Shown: positions 9,803 to 20,849, counted from the stretch's first letter. The stretch: DNA of 64,000 nucleotides from Sabellastarte sp. h YS-2021 (GCA_964017235.1 OZ024938.1:14065454-14129453), one strand, 5' to 3'. Program-made: numbers and translations. The notes: generated by a model from the letters alone, not told the origin.

Positions 9803-12337
9803 GTGCAAAAATTCTATAGTAATCTTTTTAAAAGTAAGGATAATTCACTCGATACACCAGACATTTCTGAAATGCCTGAATTACAGAACATTAAGAAAAT
9901 CTCCCAACCAAACCTAGGCAGAGAAATGTCAACTAATGAACTAGGAAATGTATTAAAAAAGATGAAAAACAATAAATCGCCGGGTATTGATGGGCTTTCA
10001 GCTGACTTTCTGAAAGTATTTTGTGGAAAACTGAAAAATCACATTACAAATGCAATAAATATCTCCTACAACAAAGGTATATTACCAATATCATGGCGAC
10101 AAAGTATTATAACTTGTTTGCCAAAAGGTGACAAGGCCAAACATTTTTTGAAAAACTGGAGGCCAATATCTCTCTTATGTGCAGTACATAAGTTAGCATC
10201 TGGTGTCTTAGCTGAAAGAATGAAGCCCTATCTTAATAATTTAATCTCAAAAACACAAACTGGCTACATCAAAGGACGATATATAGGGGAAAGTATTCTT
10301 ACAGTTTATGACTTGATGAATTTTACAGAAAAGTATAACATTCCAGGGATGATCATACTAATAGATTTTGAAAAAGCGTTTGATTCTGTGTCATGGAAAT
10401 TTTTATACTCAACTTTAGCTCTGTTTGGTTTTGATAAAGCTTTTATTGACTGGATAAAAATATTTAATAATAATGCTACTGCATTTGTTTTACAATGCGG
10501 CGTTCTTTCAGATCCAATTCATATTGGCCGTGGATGTAGGCAAGGTGACCCAATTTCACCTTATCTTTTTTTACTGGTGGCAGAAATCTTAAATATAATG
10601 ATTGAAAACAATATCAGCATAAAAGGAATTTGTGTTGGTTGGCAAGCTTTAAAAATGACACAATTTGCAGATGACACTACACTACTACTTGATGGAAGTC
10701 AAAGTTTCTTGCAGACAGCTTTAAACATTATGGAGCTTTTTGGTTCATTATCAGGTCTCAAAATGAACATCGAAAAAACTAAAATAATATGGATAGGTAG
10801 CAAGAAGCACTGTAAAGAAAAGCTAAATATTTCAGCAAAACTACATTGGGGAGATACAGAATTCTCATTTTTGGGTATTGATTTTTCAGTGCATCTAGAG
10901 AATATACCTGAGCTAAATTTCATTAGAGCAATGAACAAAGCCAAAAAAGTACTAAATTGTTGGAAGAGTAGGTTTCTAACACCTATTGGGAGAATAACAG
11001 TGATAAAAACTATGATCCTGTCTAAATTCAATCATTTATTCATGTCTATTGTGACGCCTCAAAAAATCTTAGATGATTTAAACAGAATGTTATTTTCTTA
11101 CCTATGGGGAGGGAAAACACACAAAATTAAAAGAATAAATGTCTGTGCTGATTATTTAAAAGGTGGACTACGTATGGTTGATATTTATAAATTTGAAAAA
11201 TCTTTAAAACCTGGGTGGATGAAACATATTTTGACAAAGCCGGAGTCGCCATGGAACTTATTGCTACATGAAAGCTGTAAAAACATATTCAAAATGTTTT
11301 ATGTTGGGTCAGAGTGGTTTCAACAACAACTTCCAAATCTTAATCCCTTCTGGTGTAATGTATTTGAAAAGTGGATAACATTCTGTAGAAATCAAAAAGT
11401 CAAAACAGACAAAGACCTCTTAAGTAGTAGCATTTGGTATAAGAGTCAAATATCTCCAGAAAGTCTGTTTTATGGAACCTGGTTTAAAAAAGGTATAACG
11501 ATTGTGGCAGACCTACTTAACTCAGATGGAACCATTTTTGGCCCAGATGAACTAAAAACAAAGTATAAGCTCAATGTGAATATATTACATTACTACAGAA
11601 TAAAACACCTGATAGCAAAATTCAAAGAGAGGAAAAATGTTTTTTCTAAAGTTAATTTGGAAGGACCACATGTTCCATTTCATATTAATGTTCTGTTTAA
11701 TCCTGAAAAGGGAAGTAAAAAGTTCTACACAATACTTTGTTGTGATGTTTTTGAACAACCGAACAATGAAAAAAAATGGTCACTTGAATTAAATGTGCAA
11801 CTACATAGTGAATTCTGGAGAACCGCTTACAAGATATGTTTTAAAGCAGTTTTGGATAACTCGTATATATGGTTTCAGTACAGAACATTGCATAGAATAC
11901 TTGGTACAAAGGACCACTTACATAAATTGAATCTCAGTGAATCTTTTATCTGTGGAATATGTAGTCAGCAACGTGAAAACATTATCCATTTATTTGGCAG
12001 ATGTCAAATTGTGCTTGGTCTTTGGAAAAACATTACAAAATGGTTTGAATTGAAACTCTCCATTAAAATAAAGCTCAATGAGTTGGATTTCATATTCGGG
12101 TATCAGAAGCATGATCAAAATTTTTGGTCTTTGAACATCATACTTTTGATCACTCGAAGCTATATATTTCATTGCTCAAAATACAAAAATTGTGTTAATA
12201 TATACCATCTGCAAAATCTTATAAAAGAAAAGTACTTAGAACAACATACTCTTTCCAAATTAAACAACACACAACACATATTCAGCAAAAAATGGTTGAC
12301 CTGGAAATCATTATTTGAGGAAGAGAACAATAAGTAA
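9803..12337 (+). CDS. LINE ORF2 reverse transcriptase part and C-terminal knuckle
   Basis: This uninterrupted frame of about 844 codons is the largest surviving piece of ORF2. Reverse transcriptase motifs appear in order: KSPGIDGLSADFLK, NWRPISLLCAVHKL, TGYIKGRYIGES, LIDFEKAFDSVSW (catalytic Asp at frame residue ~188), GCRQGDPISPYLF, FADD (288-291, catalytic Asp pair), GLKMNIEKTKIIW and FLGIDFS. Near the end CGICSQQ...HLFGRC is the CxxC...HxxxxC knuckle typical of L1/Tx1 ORF2. The first codon is GTG and is not a true start; the piece is the downstream part of the broken ORF2. No RNase H domain is seen, consistent with L1-like elements. Confidence 0.92.
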   Translation: MQKFYSNLFKSKDNSLDTPDISEMPELQNIKKISQPNLGREMSTNELGNVLKKMKNNKSPGIDGLSADFLKVFCGKLKNHITNAINISYNKGILPISWRQSIITCLPKGDKAKHFLKNWRPISLLCAVHKLASGVLAERMKPYLNNLISKTQTGYIKGRYIGESILTVYDLMNFTEKYNIPGMIILIDFEKAFDSVSWKFLYSTLALFGFDKAFIDWIKIFNNNATAFVLQCGVLSDPIHIGRGCRQGDPISPYLFLLVAEILNIMIENNISIKGICVGWQALKMTQFADDTTLLLDGSQSFLQTALNIMELFGSLSGLKMNIEKTKIIWIGSKKHCKEKLNISAKLHWGDTEFSFLGIDFSVHLENIPELNFIRAMNKAKKVLNCWKSRFLTPIGRITVIKTMILSKFNHLFMSIVTPQKILDDLNRMLFSYLWGGKTHKIKRINVCADYLKGGLRMVDIYKFEKSLKPGWMKHILTKPESPWNLLLHESCKNIFKMFYVGSEWFQQQLPNLNPFWCNVFEKWITFCRNQKVKTDKDLLSSSIWYKSQISPESLFYGTWFKKGITIVADLLNSDGTIFGPDELKTKYKLNVNILHYYRIKHLIAKFKERKNVFSKVNLEGPHVPFHINVLFNPEKGSKKFYTILCCDVFEQPNNEKKWSLELNVQLHSEFWRTAYKICFKAVLDNSYIWFQYRTLHRILGTKDHLHKLNLSESFICGICSQQRENIIHLFGRCQIVLGLWKNITKWFELKLSIKIKLNELDFIFGYQKHDQNFWSLNIILLITRSYIFHCSKYKNCVNIYHLQNLIKEKYLEQHTLSKLNNTQHIFSKKWLTWKSLFEEENNK

Positions 12338-12680
12338 AGGTTTAATTTAAAATATTTAAAAAAACGATCAATGCTAATATGCATTTGTTTCACATACATC
12401 TTGCTATATCATGGTGTGTGGAGTCAGGCAAGGAAATGTGTTATTTGCAGTGTATTAATAGTTATGGTATGACTCTTTCATTGTTGTTGTTACACACTTC
12501 CTATATTGGTGTTCAGGGTAGAATTACTTAGATGGTAAAGTGGATTCTCTTTCTATTAAAAATGAGTGAAAATATGATTGTATTGTACACAGAATATATT
12601 GATTGTATTGTATGTCTGATAATGTTGTCACACTTTTGTATATGTAAATATCTATATAAATAAATAAAAAAAAAAAGAAA
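12338..12680 (+). other. LINE 3' UTR and A-rich tail
   Basis: About 320 bp of non-coding sequence followed by an 'aaataaataaaaaaaaaaag' type tail that runs into the downstream target-site duplication at 12681. The A-rich tail fits L1-like target-primed reverse transcription. Confidence 0.85.
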
Positions 12681-12698
12681 AAGTTTTCCAGTGGACAA
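12681..12698. repeat. 3' target-site duplication of the LINE
   Basis: aagttttccagtggacaa, one mismatch from 2664-2681. The copy-B locus then continues in register with 'aatgttatc.att'. Confidence 0.93.
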
Positions 12699-13438
12699 AA
12701 TGTTATCCATTGGTAAAAAATGTAATTTAATCGTAGTGTCTGGACTGCAGCAGTGGTGGGTCTAAAGTTTATGGGTGTTCCACAGCCTAAATTCATACAT
12801 GGATTTTCACATTTTCATGATACGTTTAGTTGTTAGCATTTTTTTGGCTTTAATCTTTGTGGGTTTTCCACAGTTTAAAACCATGCATTTCTCCAAGCTT
12901 TAGGATATGTTTAACCTCAGAGGATCTTGAGCTGAATTGGTTTTGGGGAGTATCTAGCAATGACTATTGTAATGGCAAGACTTTCCTGTCTTAAACGCCA
13001 TAGTTGAAAAAGCTTATAGAATTTCTTTCATTTTATATGTGTATCAATGCTACCGAAAGTGGTGCTTCATAATAGGCTTCCATGTAAAGTGACACCTTCC
13101 TGTCGTTAAAAGAAATCGTCACATGGTAAATGAATAAAATCAAAGTTTTTGCCCCCCCCCTTCTTTAACTGCATGAAATCTCATACATTTGTTAGGATGA
13201 CGTGAGTTCTGCTTAGTTGTTATATTTGAATGCAATTTGATGTACTCAATGATTACTTTGGAGCAAAACCTTTTAAGTTATAATCTATGTATAGATGTAT
13301 GATTGCACCATTGATCATTCCACTTTTTCATAGAAATGACTTGTGTCATGCAAACCTTTGGTGAAAGAATGAAAATCACAGAAAAGACCATGTAGAGGTC
13401 CTTATCTTTGGCTTCATGAAACTAGTTCAATATCCTAC
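12699..13438. other. Intron between FMO-A exon 2 and its unseen exon 3
   Basis: No coding signal. The sequence matches 29043-29803 in copy B closely. A C-run of nine lies at about 13151. Exon 3 of this copy is not found between here and position 1 and is presumably left of the window. Confidence 0.6.
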
Positions 13439-14050
13439 CTGCATTTCCATCAGTTGGAAAGCTGAACCAGAAGCCGGACCACTCATCACAAAAGCAAGGC
13501 CATCCATTTCAGCATCTGGATGCAGTATATGTTTGTACAGCTCGCACTTCATCTGGTCCTCTGGTTTCCAGATTTCATCAAGGAAGGAGTATTTTTGTAT
13601 AAATCCAATTCCCATGACAACACAATCATTATTTCTCAATGTGGTTCCATCTTTTAGTGCCACGTCTTTACATTGAAAATGATCAATAGGACCTACTTTT
13701 TCTACTTTGCTGGATTTCACTGCAGCTAAAAATGCATCTGTATCAGTTATTGCTACTCTGTCTTGAGGTAGGGTCAAAGTTGCCTCACAATCCTTCAAAG
13801 CCACTGGGTAAACCAAATTTCATCTTTTGGTGAAATATGTTTTGATTTTCTAGACTTGCAAACCTTGTATAGATGTAATCATGTGGTATAAGGTGTCCCT
13901 CTGAATCTGGATTTAATCTGTTCATTACCCAGTAGTTTCTTTTCCCTGGATTATCGGTGAAGCAGATGAATACTTTGCTGCCTGGTCTTTTAGCATGCTG
14001 ACCACGATGATCAGTACTCTCTTGTCTTTGAACATAACTCCATCTTGAAT
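13439..14050 (-). pseudogene. FMO-A exon 2 (damaged)
   Basis: 612 bp against 639 bp in copy B. The deletion removes the NADPH dinucleotide-binding loop. GT donor (minus strand) follows 13439 and AG acceptor precedes 14050. Confidence 0.85.
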
Positions 14051-15671
14051 CTAAAAAGATTGTATACCAGTGATTTAAGAGTGCTATTTTGATTTAATTT
14101 AAATACATGGGTTAAGTTATTTACACAGACAAATGAATGTTGGACCGTTTATAAAAATACATTCAGTGAAATTTTAAATTCAAATTACAAAGCTGTCTTC
14201 ATGATGCTGAATTTCATGTCTATTGGCTGCATTAATTTTTCTGTAAATTATTATTAATTATAATAATTATGCATTAAATTATTAAATATTTGAAATTATC
14301 CAGCATTAAATAATGCCATTAGTTATTTCTCCAGGCCAAAGCTGGGGATATCCTTGTTTAAGACCTATTGCACTGCTATGGCATGTTGTGCACTGGGCCA
14401 GGAAAGAAAGGCTATTTTAAGGTGATTTTAAATTCCCAATGTCAATAAATTTGTTGTAATCTTAAGTTTACAAATGTGGTTAATACAGTGAAAATTTGAA
14501 AAAAAAAAACATATTGTTGTGATCAGCTAAAACTTGAGACTGCTGCAATAAAATTACAGGGGCATAGGAAGCAATTTTTGGTTGGGGCGAGGAACTAGAT
14601 TGCATTGACTTGACACCTGTATTCCCAGACAGGCCATCTCTCATGCAATAGGCATTCAATGGATATTTTTGTAGAACCGATTTTGTGTGATTCACAATTA
14701 TTAATTATCACAATTAACTAAATTATTTTGTTACGATGTTATGTAATGATGATGACAGTGTGACTGACATTAATCCTAAGTTTCCCCAACCTTGTGCGGG
14801 TGTAAAAATACATATAGTTACCTCTGCACTTGAAAGGCATTTCAAATATCTTGACTACATGTTTCCACAACATGTGACCTATCCATCAAGTGCCGAGCTG
14901 ATACAAGATCTATTTTTAGCAAGGTTAATCCTCAAACTGAGGGGGATGTATAATCATTGGACTAGCTAGGTCCAATAAACACACAGTAAAGAAAGAAGAG
15001 TTTTCTGGGAAAATTCTTATCAGCTGACAAATTGCTGTGATAAACCGTTGCTCTGTGTGAATTTGAAAATACATATCTAAGTTCTAAATAATTAGCAATA
15101 CTAGAAATTAAATGTAGAAGATTCCTATATGTATGATTTTGGTCTGCATAAGTGATACATTTCACAGAATTTTACAAATCCCATGACAGCTTAACTGAAA
15201 ATGTTCCTTTTAAAAATCATAAAAATGAATATTTTATAGTTCAAATGGTAGTTTACACAATGGTACATGTGAACTGTGAATAGGGCAAAAGTGTAATTTG
15301 ACCACATATTAGTGAGTTACCTGTGCAAATTTACAAAAACTTTAAAAAGTTGCAAAAAGTTCCAGTTCCTACACCTATGTCAAATGTGAAGAGACTTACA
15401 AAAAACCTCCAGCTGTAGCCTTTTTAGCAACATTTATCGAATAGTGTTGAATTTGAAGTAACATATTTGGAATTTAGAAATGTCACATATAAAATTCTGT
15501 AATGCCTAAAGTTTGCAAGATATAACCTCAATCCAAGTATGCACCACTTAGTCTGTTAACAGTACCTTCCAGAGCAATTATAAATGATGATATTTTACAC
15601 AATAGACAGTTAATAACAGCCTAAACCTTCGGGACCACATTTCTCATTCATAACGTCTTCAAGTGAAACAA
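14051..15671. other. Intron 1 of FMO-A, no gene
   Basis: Non-coding, closely matched by 30443-32146 in copy B apart from small indels. No RNA gene or ordered repeat is seen before the 5S-derived SINE at 15672. Confidence 0.55.
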
Positions 15672-15800
15672 TGCCATAAGATGTTTCGGTCTACTAGCGC
15701 GAGCTGCAAAGCCATCAGAGACACAACTAGTGCACCAAAAGCGGTCACCAATCTAAGTACTAATGTAGCCCATTGCCGCTTAACTTCAGGGAACAGAACC
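15672..15800 (-). mobile_element. 5S rRNA-derived SINE (SINE3-like), copy A
   Basis: On the minus strand the head reads gttaagcggcaatgggct, then attagtacttagattggtg and accgc. This follows the 3' half of 5S rRNA, including the intermediate element and box C of its internal promoter. A body containing tctctgatggctttgcag follows. Copies lie at 32147 (duplicate), 46945 (+) and 49384 (-). It is too short and diverged to be a 5S gene. Confidence 0.75.
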
Positions 15801-15840
15801 ATACTCATCATCCTGTGCTACAATTCATAGAAATCTCTTG

Positions 15841-15990
15841 TGACCCAGTGGTTAGCATTTTTGGCATCCAAGTATTGATCGTCACCTCTGTGTGGGTTTG
15901 ACTTACACAAGTGGCAATGCTAATGACCCTGGTTGTTGAGCATGACTTAAAACCCTTACTTTGACTGGCACAAAAAGTGAATGTAAAACT
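15841..15990 (+). mobile_element. tRNA-like SINE family 2, copy A
   Basis: The head has a 'cagtggttagca' box-A-like word and 'gtgtgggtttgactt' near box B, then 'acaagtggcaatgct', 'gttgagcatgacttaaaaccc' and 'actttg'. The same modules recur at 19802, 32339, 36245, 47751 (-), 52474 and, as a piece, 45467 (-). The box B is cleanest at 19858 (gggttcgactccc). Confidence 0.65.
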
Positions 15991-16037
15991 ACCCATGACA
16001 CTCTGCCAGTTTTTCGCTACTTTTATTAAGGCATTAC

Positions 16038-16581
16038 CTCTGATGTATGAAGCATGATTCCCCCATATAAATCACTCAATCCTTTGAATGTCGGCATCTT
16101 TGGAAACTTGGAAGCACCCTGAGGCTATTTTGACAAAATCATACTGTTCTCCATTCTCCTTATCATGAGCAGTTTCCACAAAGTATACCGTCCACTTGTT
16201 CTTGCTTTTGCTTAGTCTGGTTACCTTGCAATTCAATTTGATATGGTGGAAAAGCTCAAAATGTTCACAGAAACTCTCCAAATAGCTACGATAATCCCAG
16301 TGATCAAGAAGTATTTTCTTTGTATCCCTGATTGGAAAATCAGAGAATCCAGACATATCTCTCAGCTTGTATTGGGTGGTCATAGCCATCCCACTTTTGG
16401 TAACCAGAATCAGTTATGAAAGCTTCATAATTCCACTGACCACCAATGGTGGAACTGCAATCATAGCAGTGACATCATAAGAATCTTCCAGTAAGATTTT
16501 TGTGGATACTAACCCAGCAGGGCCAGCTCCAATAACTGCCACACTTTTACGAGCCATAGAGTCTTTATACTGTTGAGTCAT
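16038..16581 (-). pseudogene. FMO-A exon 1 (damaged)
   Basis: Carries the start and the FAD-binding GAGPAGL, but the frame is broken at three points relative to copy B. The end keeps a GT donor after HTSE-type codons. Confidence 0.85.
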
Positions 16582-18677
16582 TTTACCTACCAATAGCCTT
16601 TAATGTATGAGTCATTTGTTTCTAGCCTATGTCTAAAAAGTAATATCTATTTCGAGGACATTGTCCCATTAAAACATTCAGAGCTTATACTTTGTGTCAT
16701 TTTCACTTTCAGTGTTGCATATACTTAACTTCTGCTTCATGATGTCCAACTGGGGACATTGTCTTATAAAACATTCATTACATAGACTTTGTGTCTTCTT
16801 CAGCTTCAGTGTTACATACTTAATTTCTGTTTCACATTGTCCCACTGAGTTGATAACAACTGGTTTCATTGCTTGGCTATCGCTTCTGTTTTCAAGGCTT
16901 TGACTCCAACTCATAGCATCATGATGCACTGATGGTCAACCCTATGGTGGTTTTGAAAGAAACATAAAATCCCCAACTTCTAAACTTTTGATATCAAAAG
17001 CTGCATAGTATATCTCCATTTTGAAGGCACAGTGGTTGCATTTTTTTTCCAAAAATGAGAATAAAATCTAAAAATTTTAAAATATAAAGATGAAATACAA
17101 TATTTGAAAGTTTTAGGTGGGGTAAAATCAAGGGTAAACATTCACTTTGACATTTTCCAAACGATACAATGATATGCAACATCACAGTTTTTTTCAAAAT
17201 ATTTGTATAAACATTGGTTGCAGAAATATTTTAGTAGCATTTGTATAATGATTTCCAAAACTCTATATATTCTTTAATATTCATGGAGGAAAACCTAGAA
17301 GGTTATTTTACATTTATAGCAGATGGGGTGTTGATTGTGGGCTCTGTGCTGGATATAGGAAAACTTATGCATTAAATTTTGAAGCATTAAACCTTTGCTA
17401 TAAACTAATTAATTTCCACAAATAGGTTGCTCGCCAATGACCAAATGAGTGTGGAATCCTGACCAACGTGATGTATTTTCATATTTCTACTGTTCTGTTA
17501 ATACCATGTTGAAAGCATTATTTAACCCACGTCGATACTTGAATTGGAAAAGGCTATTCAAACTTATATTATAAATACCGTAGGTTTTTTACATTTATTT
17601 TGACATTACCCTTAAGTTTAATTTGGCATTTTGCTGGCATTTCACACAAAAAAATAGTAAACAGTATGACCAGACGATTCGGCTCCATAATCGTGTATTA
17701 TTTGGGTCATTTAAACAAACTGTCAATAGAATGGGACAAATGCATTGCCAGTTTGTTTGTGACATGTGATAAAATTAAAGTGCATGTTTCTTGTATTTGG
17801 GACAAATATTTAAACTGAAGACAAATGAACATGAGGACAAATTCACCAAACGTTTTGTATCTCCAAAGTGTTTTTTTCTCTCTCAGATCTAAAATGCTTC
17901 TTAAGTTAAATGCTGAGTTTCATACAGTGTCATTAAGTTTAAATGATTAAGCTTAGCTTGCAAGGTACGTTATGCCAGTGTTCACAGAACCGTAGCAATT
18001 CATCAATGAAAATATGAGATGACCGACAATAAAAGTGGCACTAATCTTAGAATAATCCAATGTTCCTGTTCTGTGAGATTACGTTTCTAGCGGAAGTGGT
18101 ACTTGAGCCAAGGAACCAAGTTAGCTGCCACAGCTTAATTCAAGTGGTAAATAAACACTCCCTTAAAAGGGTTAACTTGGGATCATAAAGCTGAATGTAT
18201 TTTCTAGTGTATCATCAAAACTATTACATGAAACTCTACAAAACCTGATTGAATTATTCTTTATGACTATTAAGACCCAGTGACAAGATTGTTGGGTTTG
18301 GCAAAGTGTAGCTTGTGACGTGAAAGTGTGACATTAATTTGCTCTGTTATCTTGCTGTAGTGACCCAATCTTCAAAATCCTGCCTTCATCTCGGAAATCT
18401 TTGGGTGCAGTTGTGTAAAGTGAATGTGTTACCTTGATGTGACCTTTGACCTTCTCTAAACAGATCCATAAATCGATTTTACAACTCTTTATATTAAGCT
18501 CACTAAGTAATGGTGCTGTTAGCTTACTGTTGTCTTCTTGTAATAATTGTTTTTTACTTACTTTTCCAGTATGTCCTAAAAGACTCTTTATATTTGTACT
18601 TTTTTATTTCTTCTATATCTTATGGTGTCCAGCCATCTTTCAGAGGCTGTGGTGCAATGGCATCTGTGATGCGAGAT
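16582..18677. other. 5' flank of FMO-A
   Basis: No gene seen. It matches 33116-35129 closely and 46458-49350 as a diverged relative, so it is the shared 5' flank of the array. A direct-repeat motif tgacctttgacct lies at 18440-18452. It is the DR1 layout of nuclear-receptor half-sites, but sits in repeat-like sequence. Confidence 0.5.
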
Positions 18678-19660
18678 ATTCTAAATCTAATTCTAATTGG
18701 ACTTTTATAGTGCTTAATCTCCTCAAATAAGAGGACTCTAAGGCACCACAAAACAAAAAGCAGACATCAAAATTTCCGTATCCAGGGGCATAGCAGGGGT
18801 CAAGCACCATGGAGAACGCCAGGGGAATGATCCAGGCTAAGGTGGGTATGCTTTGGTGTACAGGTAGGTTTTGAGCTGCTTTCTGAAGGAGGCCAGCGAG
18901 GGAGAGGCACGAATCTCATCAGGGAGAGCATTCCACACAGTGGGAGCATCAAACGCAAAACTATTACCAAACTGTTTGACAGATTTGTGAACGGATGGGC
19001 AGAACTTTGGAATCACAAGGAAATTACCACCACTTTGACTGCGCCTAGTACTATAAGAACTACTGTAGGAGGAAAGATATGGAGCAAAATACCTGGGAAA
19101 GCCTGTGTGAAGATACTTATAAACAAGTGTGGCCAACTTGAACACTGTGCACTGTTCAACAGGAAGCCAATGCAGTTTCTTTAGCACAGGAGTTATACTG
19201 GTGTATCGACTGGTGTTTGATAAATTCTAGCTGCACTATTTTGGATGCACTGTAATTTGCGTAGATTGAACTTGGAGAGGCTCCTGAGAAGTGAGTTGCA
19301 ATAATCCAGCCGACTACTAACCAGAGCATTAGCCACAAGCACAGAAACATCATGAGTGAGAAACCGCCTGACATGTCTGAAATCACGGAGTTTAACAAAA
19401 CAACTTTTGCAGACATTCTGAACATGCTTGGACAAAGAAAAGTCTGAATCAAACCACACCCAGATTTTTTACTGAATCAGCAGGGCAGAGTGAGTTGCCC
19501 AAGATATCAATTGGAAAACATGCTTTCAACTTGTCCCACTGTCTCTTCGAACCAAAGATGATAAACTCGGTCTTGTCTGGATTCAATTTGAGCTTACTAG
19601 TGGACATCCACTCTTTGACATCGTCTAGGCACCTATTTAGCTTTTGATTACTATAACAAG
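18678..19660 (-). mobile_element. CR1/L2-like LINE 3' fragment, copy A
   Basis: Minus-strand frames encode the end of a CR1/L2-type ORF2: LNPDKTEFIIFG, NLGVWFDSDFSLS, SSRLDYCNSLL, LHWLPV, FDAPTVWNALPDEIR and SFRKQLKTYLY. A 3' UTR with 'ctataaaag' and an ATTAGA-type repeated tail follows. It is 5'-truncated inside the reverse transcriptase. Relative to the duplicate at 35130 it lacks 2 bp near 19468, which splits the frame. It predates the segmental duplication. Confidence 0.9.
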
Positions 19661-19801
19661 GGATTATTGGCAACAGATTCACATGAAATAATATCCCTTG
19701 GGTGAATATTACAAAATTTTATTGACTTCCCACTACTGTTAATAAGATATTATGTATAAGTACAATATCAAACTTATTTGAGTGTAATAAGATCCAATGT
19801 G

Positions 19802-19990
19802 ACTTACTTAGTGCTTTGCAAGTTTGGCATCTAATCACTGGCTGTCACCTCTGTATGGGTTCGACTCCCAAAAGTGGCAATGCCTAAGTTCTGTCAATTT
19901 GTGGGGTTAGTTCGTTAAGTATGTTATGATAAGAAGTTTTTTTCTTTGCCCTTTGATTTAAGTCCGAACTCCAAGAAGAAAGAAAAACCA
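19802..19990 (+). mobile_element. tRNA-like SINE family 2 copy (19.8 kb)
   Basis: A head with gtttggcatctaatcactgg and box B gggttcgactccc, then 'aaaagtggcaatgcc'. The tail differs from other copies after about 19890. Confidence 0.55.
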
Positions 19991-20412
19991 CGGAACATTA
20001 TTTATTAGTGAATTGTTAACATGTTTGCAGCTTATTTTTACTAAAACATTACAACAATTTGTTACATAATCTTGAAACCATAATAATTTTAATAATATTT
20101 CAGTTTCAACACACAAAGAATACTTTAGTTATCCGTAACTCAGTGAATGGCGACTATTTTTTTAAATTGTTGTTTCACAAAACACTAATTCAAACAACTA
20201 ATTTCATTCTGAGTGGTACAAAAACAGTTTTACTAACGTGTGTTTACTTTGTTTAGCTAAATTGTACAGAAAGCGAAAAAAAACAGATGTGTTTTTAGTC
20301 ACAACTGAAGTTCACTATTGAAACTATAATAAAGTGGCCTGATACTGTTGTAAATTAATGGTTACAAATGTATTTGTGAAAGTATATCATCTTTCTCATC
20401 AGAGGCCGGAGT
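19991..20412. other. No gene seen
   Basis: A/T-rich intergenic sequence with a close copy at about 36430-36871. No structured element recognised. Confidence 0.5.
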
Positions 20413-20653
20413 CAGGGGCGGATCCAACCTTTAAGTAAGGGGGGGTTCACATCAGACATACCATAACTAAGGGGGTTGGGGGGCATGCCCCCCGGGAAAA
20501 ATAATTTTTGGTAAAAATATATATATTTCCTGTAAATTTAACACCACTCTCAAGAAATAATTTTGTACTTTGGGTTGAACCCTTAACATTATTTTTCGGG
20601 GGGTGGGGGGAGGGGTGTTCGAACCCCCTGAACCCCCCCTAGATCCGCTAGTG
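20413..20653. mobile_element. Small TIR element (MITE), copy A
   Basis: Ends CAGGGGCGGATCC and, inverted, CACTAGCGGATC, flanked by ggagt at 20408-20412 and 20654-20658. The interior is G/C-run rich with an aggggggcatgcccccc-like palindrome near 20480. A non-autonomous DNA transposon is likely; the superfamily is uncertain. Confidence 0.65.
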
Positions 20654-20849
20654 GGAGTGTATATGTAACCTACTCCCTGAAGTACTTTTTAGTGAATTAC
20701 TGGTGCGCTGTACAGTAGCAATGCACTGTCTGTAGTGCAATGAAGTGGGTACATCAGTGCAGGTAATGGCCCGGTAAGCACTGACATACAAATTCATGTT
20801 TTGAATTAACGGGAGATATTCCTATACATGATTCATAATGCAATCAAAC

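Larger units (their letters stand above)
8298..12337 (+). pseudogene. LINE ORF2 (endonuclease-reverse transcriptase), broken
   Basis: The frame opens at ATG 8298 with an APE-type endonuclease. Visible motifs are SANCQGLRN, CLQDTH (Asp where Glu is usual in the catalytic QETH), CGDFN and YRSDH. The expected RLDFF-type motif reads SRLHLF, with His for the conserved Asp. Reading passes between frames near 8470, 8664 and 9757, and a SINE interrupts at 9001. The reverse transcriptase and C-terminal knuckle follow in the 9803-12337 frame. The sum is close to a standard L1 ORF2 of about 1,300 aa. With several frame breaks and an altered endonuclease residue this copy is dead in ORF2, although ORF1 is intact. 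Confidence 0.88.
2682..12680 (+). mobile_element. L1/Tx1-like LINE, near full length, with ORF1 and ORF2
   Basis: A 9,999-bp non-LTR retrotransposon. In order it has a ~0.7-kb 5' leader, ORF1 (3390-4694), a 3.6-kb repeat-filled spacer, ORF2 (8298-12337; APE-type endonuclease, reverse transcriptase, C-terminal Cys/His knuckle), a ~0.3-kb 3' UTR and an A-rich tail. Both edges are fixed by the 18-bp target-site duplication and by the uninterrupted duplicate locus near 29040. It therefore inserted into copy A after, or was lost by recombination before, the FMO duplication. ORF1 is open, while ORF2 carries frameshifts and a SINE, so this copy could not supply its own reverse transcriptase. The 10-kb length is large for an L1-like element, mostly because of the spacer. 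Confidence 0.93.
13439..16581 (-). pseudogene. FMO copy A, flavin-containing monooxygenase pseudogene
   Basis: Two exons align to intact exons of copies B and C. Exon 1 (16581-16038) begins MTQQ...MARKSVAVIGAGPAGL with the FAD-binding GxGxxG. It then has a one-base loss near the DVTC codons, a ~29-bp deletion after the SRD-like codons and a one-base gain near the end. Exon 2 (14050-13439) has lost about 27 bp that encode the NADPH-binding GG.HSG motif, plus small indels upstream. Its second half (VALKDCEATL through MEMQ) is still open and close to copy B. The splice sites at 16037, 14051 and 13438 are kept. The third exon is not in view. The host gene is clearly dead, and most damage is recent because copy B is so similar. 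Confidence 0.88.

Noticed and set aside
16694-16929. Open frames on both strands upstream of FMO-A
   Set aside because: Non-coding flank; the frames are not conserved in the FMO-C flank and carry indels between copies A and B.
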